Positions 33,647 through 41,589 are shown, counted from the stretch's first letter. The stretch is 61,086 bases of DNA from an uncultured Oscillospiraceae bacterium (GCA_947627325.1 CANQVO010000012.1:1-61086), one strand, 5' to 3'. Notes: a model not told the origin generated them from the letters alone. A program made the numbers and translations.

Positions 33647-34543
33647 CTACTCCTCCCGGTAGCCGAAGTTGCGGACCTGGATATCGCTGGCGCGCCAGTT
33701 CTCCTTCACCTTCACCCAGGTCTCCAAAAAGACCTTCGCCCCCATGAACCGCTCCATGTCCTGGCGGGCCAGGGTGGAAATCCGCTTGAGCATGGCCCCC
33801 TGCCGGCCGATGATGATGCCCTTGTGGCCCTCCCGCTCGCAGTAGATGGTCGCGCCGATCTCGATCACGTCGTCCCGGTCCCGCTGGAGGAAGCGGGTCA
33901 CCTCCACAGCGGTGCCGTGGGGCACCTCTTGATCGAGGCACAACAGCAGTTTTTCCCGCAGGATCTCCGCGCAGACCTGCCGCTCGGGCTGGTCGGTGGT
34001 CATGTCCTCGGGGAAGAGGGCGGGGCCCGCGGGGAGCCAGGTCCGGGCCAGGTCCAGGAGTTCGTCCAGCCCCTCCCCTGTCCGGGCGGAGATGGGCAGG
34101 ACGGCGGACCAGGGGTGGGCCTGGCCGTAGAGGGCCATCACGGCCAGGAGGTCCTCCTTCTTCACCGTGTCGATCTTGTTGATGACCAGGGCGGCGGGGA
34201 CGTTCAGGGTCTTGATCCGCTCGATGAGCTCCGCCTCCGCCTCGCCCAGCTTGGCTACCGGCTCCACCAGCAACAGCACCCCGTCCACGTCCGCCACGCT
34301 GTGGCGGACCACCTGGGTCATATACTCGTCCAGCTTGGAGCGGGCCTTGTGGAGGCCGGGGGTGTCCAGCAGGACCATCTGGCCCCAGGGGCGGTTCACC
34401 ACCCCGGTGATGCGGTTGCGGGTGGTCTGGGGCTTGGGGGTGACGATGGCGATCTTCTCCCCCACCAGGGCGTTGGTCAGGGTGGATTTGCCCACGTTGG
34501 GCCGGCCCACCACCGCCACCACGCCGCACTTTTTCTCTTCCAT
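33647..34543 (-). CDS. era: GTPase Era
   Basis: Ras-like GTPase that binds the 3' end of 16S rRNA during small-subunit maturation. It is 298 aa. G1 GRPNVGKST, the switch region TTRNRI, G3 DTPG, G4 NKID and G5 SAR are all present in the first 170 residues, followed by a C-terminal KH domain (about 200-290) with the GHKGIIIGRQGAMLKRI loop. The ATG at 34543 follows GAGGTGAGGGAT; an upstream open stretch overlaps the preceding acyltransferase. Confidence 0.97.
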   Translation of the reverse strand: MEEKKCGVVAVVGRPNVGKSTLTNALVGEKIAIVTPKPQTTRNRITGVVNRPWGQMVLLDTPGLHKARSKLDEYMTQVVRHSVADVDGVLLLVEPVAKLGEAEAELIERIKTLNVPAALVINKIDTVKKEDLLAVMALYGQAHPWSAVLPISARTGEGLDELLDLARTWLPAGPALFPEDMTTDQPERQVCAEILREKLLLCLDQEVPHGTAVEVTRFLQRDRDDVIEIGATIYCEREGHKGIIIGRQGAMLKRISTLARQDMERFMGAKVFLETWVKVKENWRASDIQVRNFGYREE

Positions 34544-34548
34544 ATCCC

Positions 34549-35598
34549 TCACCTCAGTTCCGCCCTGGGGCAGATCTTGTTGATCCCTCGGCTCAGCCCC
34601 GCCCGGGCCCACTCCACCACCTGGGCCAGGGCCAGGGAGAGGAGGACGGCGGCCAGGACGGTCAGGGGCATCCAGAGGATCCGCAGATGGACCGCGGGGA
34701 CGGCGGCGATGAGCCGGGGGTAGACCACCTGGTCGGCCACCCAGGAGACCAGGTACATCCCCAATGACAGCTTAGCCACCCGGCCGATGACCCAGGCCAC
34801 CGGCCTGGGGGCGCTCCGCACCCGGGAGAGACAGGAGAACAGCGCCACGCCCTGGAGCATCAGCGGCCAGCTGTTCCAGTTGTCCTCCGGCTGCCACAGG
34901 TACGTCCCGCCCCCGGCGGCCAGGTAGCCAAACGCCCCCATCAGCGCCGCCAGGGCCGCGCACAACGCCAGGAGCTTCCCGCCCCCAATCTTGAGGGGGT
35001 ACTCCCGCAGCCACGCCCCGGCGGCGTAGTAGGCCAGGGGGTAGACGTCCACCCACCAGTAGGGCAGGACGTACCCCCAGCGGTTGGCCGAGCCGGGCAG
35101 GATGGACAAAAACACCAGCGTCACCAACAGCGCCCCCCGGGCCCGCTTGTCCAGGTGCTTCCAGGCGGCGTTGAAGAAGGGGCTTAAAAGAAACAGGCCG
35201 ATGTACATATGGATATACCACCCGTAGGGGGCGGCGGTGAAGTCCAGGTAGGCGCGTATCACACCCCGGAGGCTCAGGCTCTGGTGGAGCACCAGGCCCT
35301 GGTAGGCCATGCACACCGCCCCGGCCAGGAGGTAGGTCAGCAGGACCGGGACCAGCTTGCGGTAGTACCCCGGGCTCCACGCCCGGCGGACGCAGGTGTA
35401 GCCGGTCAGGAGCAGAAACAGCGGCACGCAGGTCATACACAGCGCCCGCACCATGCAGGCGGCCAGCATCAGGCGGCCGCTCACCGGGGCCGCATAAAAG
35501 CCGCTGTTCATGAAAAAGTGGACGCTGAGCACCAGCACCCCGGCGGCGGCCCGGATCAGGTCCAGCCCCAGCTCCCGCGGGGCGGTCTTCTCGCGCAT
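34549..35598 (-). CDS. Acyltransferase family 3 membrane protein
   Basis: 349 aa with about ten membrane segments. The N-terminal LGLDLIRAAAGVLVLSVHFF has the conserved D-x-x-R and the catalytic-type His, and VPLFLLLTGYTC the second signature. The C-terminal LSLGMYLVSWVADQVVYP is typical. It probably acylates a cell-surface carbohydrate. It is GC-rich like its neighbours, unlike the family member at 17.6-18.6 kb. It sits inside the ybeY-era-recO run, where many Firmicutes have dgkA and cdd. The start is chosen at the ATG at 35598, preceded by GAGGACTGAGGAT; it begins 4 bp after ybeY ends. Confidence 0.85.
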   Translation of the reverse strand: MREKTAPRELGLDLIRAAAGVLVLSVHFFMNSGFYAAPVSGRLMLAACMVRALCMTCVPLFLLLTGYTCVRRAWSPGYYRKLVPVLLTYLLAGAVCMAYQGLVLHQSLSLRGVIRAYLDFTAAPYGWYIHMYIGLFLLSPFFNAAWKHLDKRARGALLVTLVFLSILPGSANRWGYVLPYWWVDVYPLAYYAAGAWLREYPLKIGGGKLLALCAALAALMGAFGYLAAGGGTYLWQPEDNWNSWPLMLQGVALFSCLSRVRSAPRPVAWVIGRVAKLSLGMYLVSWVADQVVYPRLIAAVPAVHLRILWMPLTVLAAVLLSLALAQVVEWARAGLSRGINKICPRAELR

Positions 35599-35602
35599 AT
35601 CC

Positions 35603-36103
35603 TCAGTCCTCTCTGGCAAGGCCCAGTTTCTCCATGACGGCTTCCTCCGCCCGGCGCATCCGGGCCTTTTGGGGCCCCTCGTCCAGGTGGTCGTAGCCCA
35701 GGAGGTGGAGGGTGGAGTGGACGGCCAGGTAGGCCAGCTCCCGGCCCCGGCTGTGGCCGTACTCCCTGGCCTGGGCGGCGGCCCGCTCCACCGAGATGAC
35801 CATGTCCCCCAGGGGGACCAGGCCGCTGCCCGGGTCGGCGTCCGCCGCCGCGGGCTTGTCCCCCTCCCGGAGGTCCAGGGCGGGGAAGCTGAGCACGTCG
35901 GTGGGCTTGTCCACCTGCCGGGTCTCCCGGTTGATGGCCCGGATCCCGGCGTCGCCGGTGAGGAGCACGTCCACCTCGCAGGGCAGGGTCACCCCCTGGC
36001 ACGCCAGGGCGGCGCGGATGGCCCGGCGGAGCAGGGCGCGGGTGGCTTTTTCGCTGGTCACCGGCACGTCGGCGGTGACGGGGATGTAGTGGGTCCTGAC
36101 CAT
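35603..36103 (-). CDS. ybeY: Endoribonuclease YbeY (rRNA maturation factor)
   Basis: A 166-aa metal-dependent RNase involved in 16S rRNA 3'-end processing. The zinc motif HSTLHLLGYDH (H-x3-H-x5-H) is near residue 128, and VLSFPALDLR matches the family DVLSFP segment. It follows the unknown 159-aa membrane protein with one base between, in the phoH-ybeY-era neighbourhood. Confidence 0.96.
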   Translation of the reverse strand: MVRTHYIPVTADVPVTSEKATRALLRRAIRAALACQGVTLPCEVDVLLTGDAGIRAINRETRQVDKPTDVLSFPALDLREGDKPAAADADPGSGLVPLGDMVISVERAAAQAREYGHSRGRELAYLAVHSTLHLLGYDHLDEGPQKARMRRAEEAVMEKLGLARED

Positions 36104-36104
36104 G

Positions 36105-36584
36105 TCAACGCTCCACCATGGTACTCAGGCGGTAGAAGGTGTAGGTGTAGACCAGTCCGGCCACAAAGGCCACCGCCGACCACACCCAGCCCTGGGGGGG
36201 CATGAATACCCCCAGGACGGTGGCGGCCACCCGGGCGGCCGCCAGGGCGTACCAGGTCATGCGGAAGCGGCTGATGAGGTAGCTCTCCCCCATCGCCTCC
36301 TGCGCCTCGCACCACACCAGGAGGCGGTAGGTCAGGAAAAGCTGGAGGATCTCGGGCAGGGGGAAGGCCATGCCGTAGCCGAACAGGGCCGCGGCCCACA
36401 GCGCGCCGCCGGCCAGGATGGAGGCCGCGGACACCGCCAGGGCCGAGTTGCGCTCCGGGCTCTCCGCCTGGCGGGCCAGGCCCAGGAGCACCAGGGCGTA
36501 GCCGATCCAGTGGGGGGTGTAGTGGATGCCGCCGATGTTCACGTCCAGGAAGATGAACAGCAGGCCGATCAGAATGGCGATCAT
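36105..36584 (-). CDS. Conserved-looking 159-aa membrane protein, unknown
   Basis: About five hydrophobic segments: residues 1-20 (MIAILIGLLFIFLDVNIGG), 25-38, 48-70, 78-90 and 110-150. There is no recognisable enzyme motif; charged residues cluster in short loops. The ATG at 36584 has AAGGAGGGAAAGAA and overlaps the phoH stop in ATGA; ybeY starts one base after its stop. Tight coupling on both sides means it belongs to the phoH-ybeY operon. In Bacillus this slot holds the HD-domain membrane protein YqfF, but no HD motif is seen here, so it is not a YqfF remnant by sequence. Confidence 0.75.
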   Translation of the reverse strand: MIAILIGLLFIFLDVNIGGIHYTPHWIGYALVLLGLARQAESPERNSALAVSAASILAGGALWAAALFGYGMAFPLPEILQLFLTYRLLVWCEAQEAMGESYLISRFRMTWYALAAARVAATVLGVFMPPQGWVWSAVAFVAGLVYTYTFYRLSTMVER

Positions 36585-37564
36585 TTCTTTCCCTCCTTTT
36601 TTGTCGGGGCCGTCCGGCGCCGCTCGTCCTCCTCATAGGCGGCGATGATCCGCTGGACGATCACGTGGCGGACCACGTCCGAGCCGGTGAGACGGCAGAT
36701 GGCGATGTCCTCCACCCCCTTGAGCACCCGCATGGCCTCCTTCAGGCCGGACTGCTTGTCCGGGGGCAGGTCGATCTGGGTCACGTCGCCGGTGATGACG
36801 ATCTTGCTGCCAAAGCCCATGCGGGTGAGGAACATCTTCATCTGCTCCCGGGAGGTGTTCTGCGCCTCGTCCAGGATGATGAAGCTGTCGTCCAGGGTGC
36901 GGCCCCGCATATAGGCCAGGGGGGCCACTTCGATGTTGCCCCGCTCCAGGTATTTCTGGTACGTCTCCGGCCCCAGCATCTCAAACAGCGCGTCGTAGAG
37001 GGGGCGGAGGTAGGGATCCACCTTGGACTGCAGATCGCCGGGCAGGAAGCCCAGCCGCTCCCCGGCCTCCACGGCGGGGCGGGTGAGGATGATGCGGTTG
37101 ACCTGCTTATCCCGAAAGGCGGCCACCGCCGCGGCCACGGCCAGGTAGGTCTTGCCCGTGCCGGCGGGGCCCACGCCCAGGGTGACGGCGTTTTTGGCGA
37201 TGGCCTCCACGTATTTCTTCTGGCCGATGGTCTTGGCCTTAATGGGCTTTCCCTTGGCGGTGACGCAGAGAACGTCCGCGGCGATCTCGCCGATCTTGTC
37301 CTCCGCCCCGGCCCGGACCAGCTCCAGCACGTAGCGCACCGTCTGGTCGTTGATGCTCTCCCCCCGGGCGGAGAGGGCCATCAGCCCCTGGAGGGCCTTG
37401 ACGGCCAGCAAAACCTCCTCCGGCTCCCCCGACACCTTTAGCTCCGAGTCCCGGGAGACCACGGTGACGTGGAGGGCCTGTTCCAGAACGCGGATATTCT
37501 CGTCAAAGGAGCCGAAGAGGTTCACCGCCTCCTCCACGCGCTCCATGCTGATGCTCTGTTCCAT
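36581..37564 (-). CDS. phoH: PhoH-family ATPase
   Basis: A 327-aa ATPase of the PhoH/YbeZ group, linked genetically to YbeY and RNA metabolism. The Walker A motif GPAGTGKTYLA is near residue 130 and Walker B DSFIILDEAQNTS near residue 228. An N-terminal region (about 1-95) resembles a KH-like domain. A GTG one codon before the ATG at 37564 is an alternative start. It is downstream of yqfD, in the standard yqfC-yqfD-phoH order. Confidence 0.95.
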   Translation of the reverse strand: MEQSISMERVEEAVNLFGSFDENIRVLEQALHVTVVSRDSELKVSGEPEEVLLAVKALQGLMALSARGESINDQTVRYVLELVRAGAEDKIGEIAADVLCVTAKGKPIKAKTIGQKKYVEAIAKNAVTLGVGPAGTGKTYLAVAAAVAAFRDKQVNRIILTRPAVEAGERLGFLPGDLQSKVDPYLRPLYDALFEMLGPETYQKYLERGNIEVAPLAYMRGRTLDDSFIILDEAQNTSREQMKMFLTRMGFGSKIVITGDVTQIDLPPDKQSGLKEAMRVLKGVEDIAICRLTGSDVVRHVIVQRIIAAYEEDERRRTAPTKKEGKK

Positions 37565-37609
37565 CACCGGCCATCGCCTTCTTTTCTTTGGTATTTCCCC
37601 GGCGGGGCG

Positions 37610-38818
37610 CTACGGCCCCGCCTGCTCCTCCACCGTCAGGCCGATGTCCTGTTCGCACTCGGCCAGGAGGGTGAGGACCAGCATCCCGTCCCGCTCCTCC
37701 GTCTTCCAGTCCATCCGCAGGACCTCCTCCGGGGCGGCCAGGTCGGCCAGGCGGAGGGTCAGCCGCTCCCGCAGAAGGGCCTCCGCCTCCCCCCGGTCCA
37801 TCGCCCCGGGCTGGAGGGTGTATTCCCGGCAGGTGGTCCGCTCCAGGGACACGGGCAAAGTCCGGCCCCCGGGCAGGGCGGGGGTATAGGCTGTGGTTAT
37901 TTTATCATACTTCTCATAGGGAATGCTACCCTTTGGATAAAATTTCACGCTTTTCCCGAAAAACTCCAGGCTCCAGCGGGTCTTCTCCCGGCCCGTCAGG
38001 GCCTTGGTCTGGCAGGTCAGGGGCGCGGCGGCCTTTAAGGTGTGCCAGGTCCGGGCCCGGACCTGGCCGGCGGCCCGGACGGTCATGCCCCCCATGTCCC
38101 CTTCAAAGTAGAGGGGCTCTACAAAGTCCACCCAGCTTCCGATGAGGGTATCCCCCGCCGCCACGGTATTGCCCCGCTCCACCAGCTGTTGGCCCCGGGT
38201 CACGTCGATGCGGGTGATGATGCCCGGGTATTTTGCCACGATGTGGGCGGGCCGGTCCCGGGGGGCCGCGATGTCCGGCTTGGGGGTGCCCTCCCGCACC
38301 AGCACCTGGCAGACGGTGCCGTGGAGGTTGAGGGTCATCCAGGAGAGCTGGGGCAGGTCCAGCAGGACCTGGTGGCAGATCTGCCGGGTGTCCAGGCCGG
38401 GGCCGAACACCCCGGGCCGGACCCCGTGGGCCCGCAGCTGGGTCAGGATGGCGGCGGTGGGCACCGTCTCGTTGCCCTGGACCTGCACCACCAGCACAAA
38501 GCGGCTCAGCGCGCCCACCACCCCCAGGCATAAGACCAGCCCCGCCAGCAGGGCGTAGCGGTACCGCGCCCGCCACAAGAGCCCCGGCAGACCGCCCCGG
38601 CGCAGGAGCCGGACCGTACAGCCCGCCCGCTCCGCCAGGGGCGGGACCTTGGGCCAGTCCAGAAAGGCCGCCCGGCAGGTCCAGGTGGCCCTGTCCCGCT
38701 TCTCCGCCCGCCAAAAGCCCAGGTTTTGCCGGGCGCAGAGGTTCAAAAACTCCTCGGGGCTCTCCCCCGTCACCTGAAATTCCACCCAGCCCCGGATAAA
38801 ATTGGCCGCCCTTTGCAC
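37610..38818 (-). CDS. yqfD: Sporulation protein YqfD
   Basis: 402 aa. An N-terminal soluble part is followed by one membrane helix (about residues 88-108, YALLAGLVLCLGVVGALSRFV) and a large external domain beginning VQVQGNETVPTAAILTQLRAHGV, the FtsQ/POTRA-like repeat of YqfD. The C-terminus has the typical KRxxE-type conserved stretch. It is expressed in the mother cell under sigma-E in Bacillus; its biochemical role is unclear. The start is a GTG with GGGGGAGCGGGC. It is 12 bp after yqfC. Confidence 0.92.
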   Translation of the reverse strand: MQRAANFIRGWVEFQVTGESPEEFLNLCARQNLGFWRAEKRDRATWTCRAAFLDWPKVPPLAERAGCTVRLLRRGGLPGLLWRARYRYALLAGLVLCLGVVGALSRFVLVVQVQGNETVPTAAILTQLRAHGVRPGVFGPGLDTRQICHQVLLDLPQLSWMTLNLHGTVCQVLVREGTPKPDIAAPRDRPAHIVAKYPGIITRIDVTRGQQLVERGNTVAAGDTLIGSWVDFVEPLYFEGDMGGMTVRAAGQVRARTWHTLKAAAPLTCQTKALTGREKTRWSLEFFGKSVKFYPKGSIPYEKYDKITTAYTPALPGGRTLPVSLERTTCREYTLQPGAMDRGEAEALLRERLTLRLADLAAPEEVLRMDWKTEERDGMLVLTLLAECEQDIGLTVEEQAGP

Positions 38819-38830
38819 GCCCGCTCCCCC

Positions 38831-39115
38831 CTATTCCAGCTCCACGGCGAAGATCCGCCCGGTGATCAGGAGTTGGGCGCGGTTCATCCCCTTCAGCTCC
38901 ATGCCCAGCCCCCGCACCCGGATGGTGAGCCTGCCCCCGCCGATGTGGATCTCCTGGGGGTCGTAGGCCAGGATGCCCCGGTGGCCCTCCACCCGCAGCT
39001 GCCCGTCGCCCACCAATTCCAGCAGGGGCAGACCGGCCACCGCGTCGGCGGGCAGGGAGAACGCCTGGGCCACCTTCTCCGCCGCGCTCCGCCGCCGGGT
39101 CTTTTCCTCCCGCAT
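38831..39115 (-). CDS. yqfC: Sporulation protein YqfC
   Basis: A 94-aa YabP/YqfC-family protein. LPLLELVGDGQLRVEGHRGILAYD and the repeated beta-strands (IHIGGGRLTIRVRGLGMELKGMNRAQLLITGRI) fit the family. It is the first gene of the yqfC-yqfD-phoH run. A GTG one codon upstream (39118) is also possible. It is divergent from ylbJ, another sporulation gene. Confidence 0.9.
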   Translation of the reverse strand: MREEKTRRRSAAEKVAQAFSLPADAVAGLPLLELVGDGQLRVEGHRGILAYDPQEIHIGGGRLTIRVRGLGMELKGMNRAQLLITGRIFAVELE

Positions 39116-39177
39116 CACGCCACCCCCTCGTCCGTCAGCCTATGCGGCGGCGGCCCCATCCATGCCCGCCCCGGCCC

Positions 39178-39207
39178 GCATAGGACAAGGCTCCGGGGGC
39201 ATAGACT
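39178..39207 (+). promoter_or_regulatory. Possible sigma-E-type promoter for ylbJ
   Basis: GCATAGG (39178-39184) and CATAGACT (39200-39207) are 15 bp apart and resemble the mother-cell sigma-E boxes (GHATATT / CATACAHT). The gene is a known sigma-E target in Bacillus. Tentative. Confidence 0.45.
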
Positions 39208-39229
39208 CCCCCAATCGGAGGTGAGGGGT

Positions 39230-40399
39230 ATGTGGTGGCGGATGTTTCGCACAAGGTACGCCCGGGATCTGGTGCTGGGGATCGCCCTGGCCCTGACCAC
39301 CCTGGGCTTTGTGCTCTTTCCCAAGGAGTGCGTGGCGGCGGCCAGGACGGGGCTGGAGCTGTGCGGGAACGTGATCGTCCCCTCCCTGTTCCCCTTCTTC
39401 GTGCTGTCCTCCCTGGTGGTGGATCTGGGGCTGGCGGGGTACATCGGCCGGGCGCTGGAGGGGGTGATGCGCCCGCTGTTCCGAGTCAGCGGCTCCTGCG
39501 CCTCGGCCCTGGCCCTGGGCTTTGTGGGGGGCTACCCGGTGGGGGCCCAGACGGCCATCTCCCTCTACCGCCAGGGGATGTGCACCCGCATAGAGGCCCA
39601 GCGGCTGTTGGCCTTTTGCAACAACTCCGGCCCCGCCTTTATCCTGGGGGTGGTGGGGGCGGGGATCTTCGCCGACAGTAAGGTGGGGATGCTGTTGTAC
39701 CTGGTGCATATGTTCAGCTCCTGCCTGGTGGGCGTCCTGTTCCGCTTCTATGGCCCGAAGGAAGAGAGTGGCGCGCGTAAAAGCGCCCCCACCTTTCAGG
39801 CCAAGCGGTTCACCGCCGCCTTCACCCAGGCGGTCACCGGGGCCATGAGCTCCACCCTCAACATCTGCGCCTTTGTCATCTTCTTCACCGTCATTTTGCG
39901 CCTGCTGGCCCTGTCCGGCATCCTGGCCGCCCTGGCGGCGTGCCTGAGCCGTCTGCTGGGACCCTTTGGCATGACCGAGAGCTGGAGCCAAAAACTGCTC
40001 ATCGGCCTCATCGAGCTCACCAGCGGCGTCTCCGGCCTGACCCAGGGGGGCGCGCTGGCGGGGCAGGTGTCCATGGCCGCCTTCATGCTGGGCTGGGCGG
40101 GGCTGTCCATCCACTGCCAGACCCTCACCTTCCTCTCCGACAGCGGCCTCTCCCCCGGCACCTACCTGGTGGGCAAGCTCCTCCACGGCGGTATCGCCGC
40201 CGCCCTGGTGTGGGGCCTGACCCGGCTCTTTCCCCCCAGCCAGGCGGTGGCCGCCATCCTCAGCCAGCAGGTGGACGCCATGGCCTGCCTGGATTTCCCC
40301 ACCGCCTTTACAGGCTCCGTGTGCGTGGCCTGGTGCCTTTTTCTGGTTTTTTTCTTTTTCGCGATTTTTTGTGGCAAACGGCGAAAATCTATGGTATAA
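39230..40399 (+). CDS. ylbJ: Sporulation integral membrane protein YlbJ
   Basis: 389 aa with about eight to ten membrane segments and the nucleoside-recognition/Gate-type domain of YlbJ (GNVIVPSLFPFFVLSSLVVDLG, GFVGGYPVGAQTAISLY, CNNSGPAFILGVVG). YlbJ is required for normal spore formation in Bacillus and probably moves a small molecule across a membrane; the substrate is not known from the sequence. The ATG at 39230 follows GGAGGTGAGGGGT; the frame is open further upstream, opposite yqfC. It is divergent from yqfC. Confidence 0.92.
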   Translation: MWWRMFRTRYARDLVLGIALALTTLGFVLFPKECVAAARTGLELCGNVIVPSLFPFFVLSSLVVDLGLAGYIGRALEGVMRPLFRVSGSCASALALGFVGGYPVGAQTAISLYRQGMCTRIEAQRLLAFCNNSGPAFILGVVGAGIFADSKVGMLLYLVHMFSSCLVGVLFRFYGPKEESGARKSAPTFQAKRFTAAFTQAVTGAMSSTLNICAFVIFFTVILRLLALSGILAALAACLSRLLGPFGMTESWSQKLLIGLIELTSGVSGLTQGGALAGQVSMAAFMLGWAGLSIHCQTLTFLSDSGLSPGTYLVGKLLHGGIAAALVWGLTRLFPPSQAVAAILSQQVDAMACLDFPTAFTGSVCVAWCLFLVFFFFAIFCGKRRKSMV

Positions 40400-40400
40400 T
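40392..40400 (+). promoter_or_regulatory. Promoter (extended -10) of the 69-aa Cys protein
   Basis: TGGTATAAT overlaps the ylbJ stop; a weak -35 TGGCAA lies 17 bp upstream of TATAAT. The ATG is 42 bp downstream. Confidence 0.6.
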
Positions 40401-40441
40401 TTTTTCTACCCTCGAAAAACTCTCCCCAGGAGGCGACCGCC

Positions 40442-40651
40442 ATGCTGTTTCAACACGCCATAGAGCCCCGCTGTACCTACTGCAAGCGGGGCCGACCCCT
40501 GGAGGACGGCCAGGTGATCTGCCCCAAGCGGGGGGTGGTCTCCCCCGGTTACAGCTGTAAGCACTTTGACTACGACCCCCTCAAGCGGGTGCCCCCCCGC
40601 CCCGCCGCCCCGGTGTTGCCCGTGGGGGAGGCGGAGGACTTTACCCTCTAA
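40442..40651 (+). CDS. 69-aa four-cysteine (zinc-ribbon-like) protein, unknown
   Basis: Starts MLFQHAIEPRCTYCKRG. Cysteines C11, C14, C27 and C39 (CX2C-X12-C-X11-C) suggest a small zinc site. The second half is Pro-rich and acidic at the end. The AGGAGGCGACCGCC ribosome site, own promoter and terminator support a real gene. The segment VVSPGYSCKHFDYDPLKR looks like part of a conserved clostridial small protein, but I cannot assign a function. It is not an enzyme by size; an RNA- or protein-binding adaptor is possible. Confidence 0.8.
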   Translation: MLFQHAIEPRCTYCKRGRPLEDGQVICPKRGVVSPGYSCKHFDYDPLKRVPPRPAAPVLPVGEAEDFTL

Positions 40652-40656
40652 GAGCG

Positions 40657-40694
40657 CGAAAAAGCGGTGAGCCACAGGGCTCACCGCTTTTTTA
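40657..40694. terminator. Terminator between convergent genes at 40.7 kb
   Basis: AAAAAGCGGTGAGCC, loop ACAG, GGCTCACCGCTTTTT. Its right arm abuts the stop codon of the minus-strand gene at 40692. Confidence 0.9.
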
Positions 40695-41126
40695 CAGATA
40701 GGGCCGCATCTCCGCCGTCAGGCGCTCCTCTAATTCGATGAGGTCCTTGGCCACGTCCTTGCTGGCCTCGTCGGCGGCCTTGTACTCGTTCAAATACTTC
40801 CGCAAAGACTTGACCCCCATGTTGCACCCATCGGTGATCAGGTCGGCCACGGTCTTGTCCTCCCCCTTCACCGCCAGCATGGCGTTGGTCTTCAGCCAGC
40901 TCATGCCCTTAGCCATGGGGTTTGGCTCCTTCCCCTCGTCCCCGCAGCGGTCCAACTGCTGTTGGAGCCGCCGGTCCAGGTCCTTGTGCTCCGCCCTGCT
41001 CTCCTCCAACGCGCGGCGCAGGCCGTCGCTGTGCACGTGGTCCAGCACCTCGTCGATGGCCGACAGGCCCATCTTTACCCCCGCGTCGCACTCCCGCAGG
41101 AGCCGGACGGTGTCTTGCTCGATCAT
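40692..41126 (-). CDS. 144-aa helical-bundle protein, ferritin-like/DUF2383-like, unknown
   Basis: Predominantly helical with a heptad-like pattern: about 1-35 (TVRLLRECDAGVKMGLSAIDEVLDHV), 36-60 (LRRALEESRAEHKDLDRRLQQQL), 65-105 and 105-140 (LNEYKAADEASKDVAKDLIELEERL). Four helices of this length resemble the ferritin-like/DUF2383 bundle, with Glu/His spread along helices (EHKDLD) that could bind metal, but a full E-xx-H pair set is not clear. It follows the four-cysteine 71-aa gene by 42 bp in the same direction and probably shares its promoter. There is no signal peptide. Function unknown. Confidence 0.75.
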   Translation of the reverse strand: MIEQDTVRLLRECDAGVKMGLSAIDEVLDHVHSDGLRRALEESRAEHKDLDRRLQQQLDRCGDEGKEPNPMAKGMSWLKTNAMLAVKGEDKTVADLITDGCNMGVKSLRKYLNEYKAADEASKDVAKDLIELEERLTAEMRPYL

Positions 41127-41168
41127 GGTGTTTCCCTCCTTAGACTTGATGAGGTCAGTATGCCCCGC

Positions 41169-41384
41169 TCAGCCCCGGACAAGTCCCGCCCGGTACTCCT
41201 CATTGATCTGGGCCAGCTCCTTCTCCCCGTCGATATAGGGGCGGTAGATCTCCTCGGCCCGGCCGCCGCCCAGGTTGTCACAGCCGTTGCAGAAGTCGCA
41301 GGCCCCGCCGCAGGCGGACAGGGCCTGGGCCACGATGCGCTCCCGCTCCTCCCGGGTGGTATCCTTTATCAAAACCGATCTCAT
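41169..41384 (-). CDS. 71-aa protein with CX3CX2CX2C cluster, unknown
   Basis: Starts MRSVLIKDTTREERERIVAQAL, then C25-GGA-C29-DF-C32-NG-C35 followed by a Gly-rich turn and an acidic helical tail. The tight four-cysteine set could hold an iron-sulphur cluster or zinc. CX3CX2C is also the radical-SAM pattern, but the protein is far too short for that fold. It has its own promoter (41432-41460) and AAAGGAGAAACCTATT before the ATG. It is upstream of the helical-bundle gene, making a two-gene operon of unknown role. Confidence 0.75.
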   Translation of the reverse strand: MRSVLIKDTTREERERIVAQALSACGGACDFCNGCDNLGGGRAEEIYRPYIDGEKELAQINEEYRAGLVRG

Positions 41385-41431
41385 AATAGGTTTCTCCTTT
41401 CCCGCGGCGTGTTTTTCCCGCCGCCCGCTTT

Positions 41432-41460
41432 AGTATGCCACGCCCCGCCGGCCAGGTCAA
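41432..41460 (-). promoter_or_regulatory. Promoter of the two-gene small-protein operon
   Basis: Minus strand TTGACC (41460-41455), 17 bp, CATACT (41437-41432), about 48 bp before the ATG. Confidence 0.75.
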
Positions 41461-41513
41461 GGCGGGCCGCCTGGTCGCTATACACATTTTGTCTGAAATT
41501 CGCAGGAAAATTC

Positions 41514-41542
41514 TTGACATTTTTGTGTATGTGTACTAAACT
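41514..41542 (+). promoter_or_regulatory. Promoter of the S-layer pectate-lyase-like gene
   Basis: TTGACA (41514-41519), 17 bp, TAAACT (41537-41542). Confidence 0.82.
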
Positions 41543-41557
41543 TATGATATCGTGAGA

Positions 41558-41589
41558 CAGGTGTTGCCCGCCCTGCCGGGGAACACCTG
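41558..41589 (+). promoter_or_regulatory. 5'-leader hairpin of the S-layer pectate-lyase-like gene
   Basis: CAGGTGTT and AACACCTG enclose a 16-nt loop that can pair further (CCC with GGG). It starts about 9 nt after the likely transcription start and is followed by only AATTTTG, so it may be a 5' stabiliser or a weak attenuator. Confidence 0.55.

Noticed and set aside
36105-36584. YqfF (HD-domain) remnant between phoH and ybeY
   Set aside because: No HD motif and no external 7TM-HD domain; the gene is intact with its own ribosome site.
41169-41384. Radical SAM protein suggested by CX3CX2C
   Set aside because: 71 aa is too short for a SAM barrel and a fourth cysteine follows at once; a small metal site is more likely.
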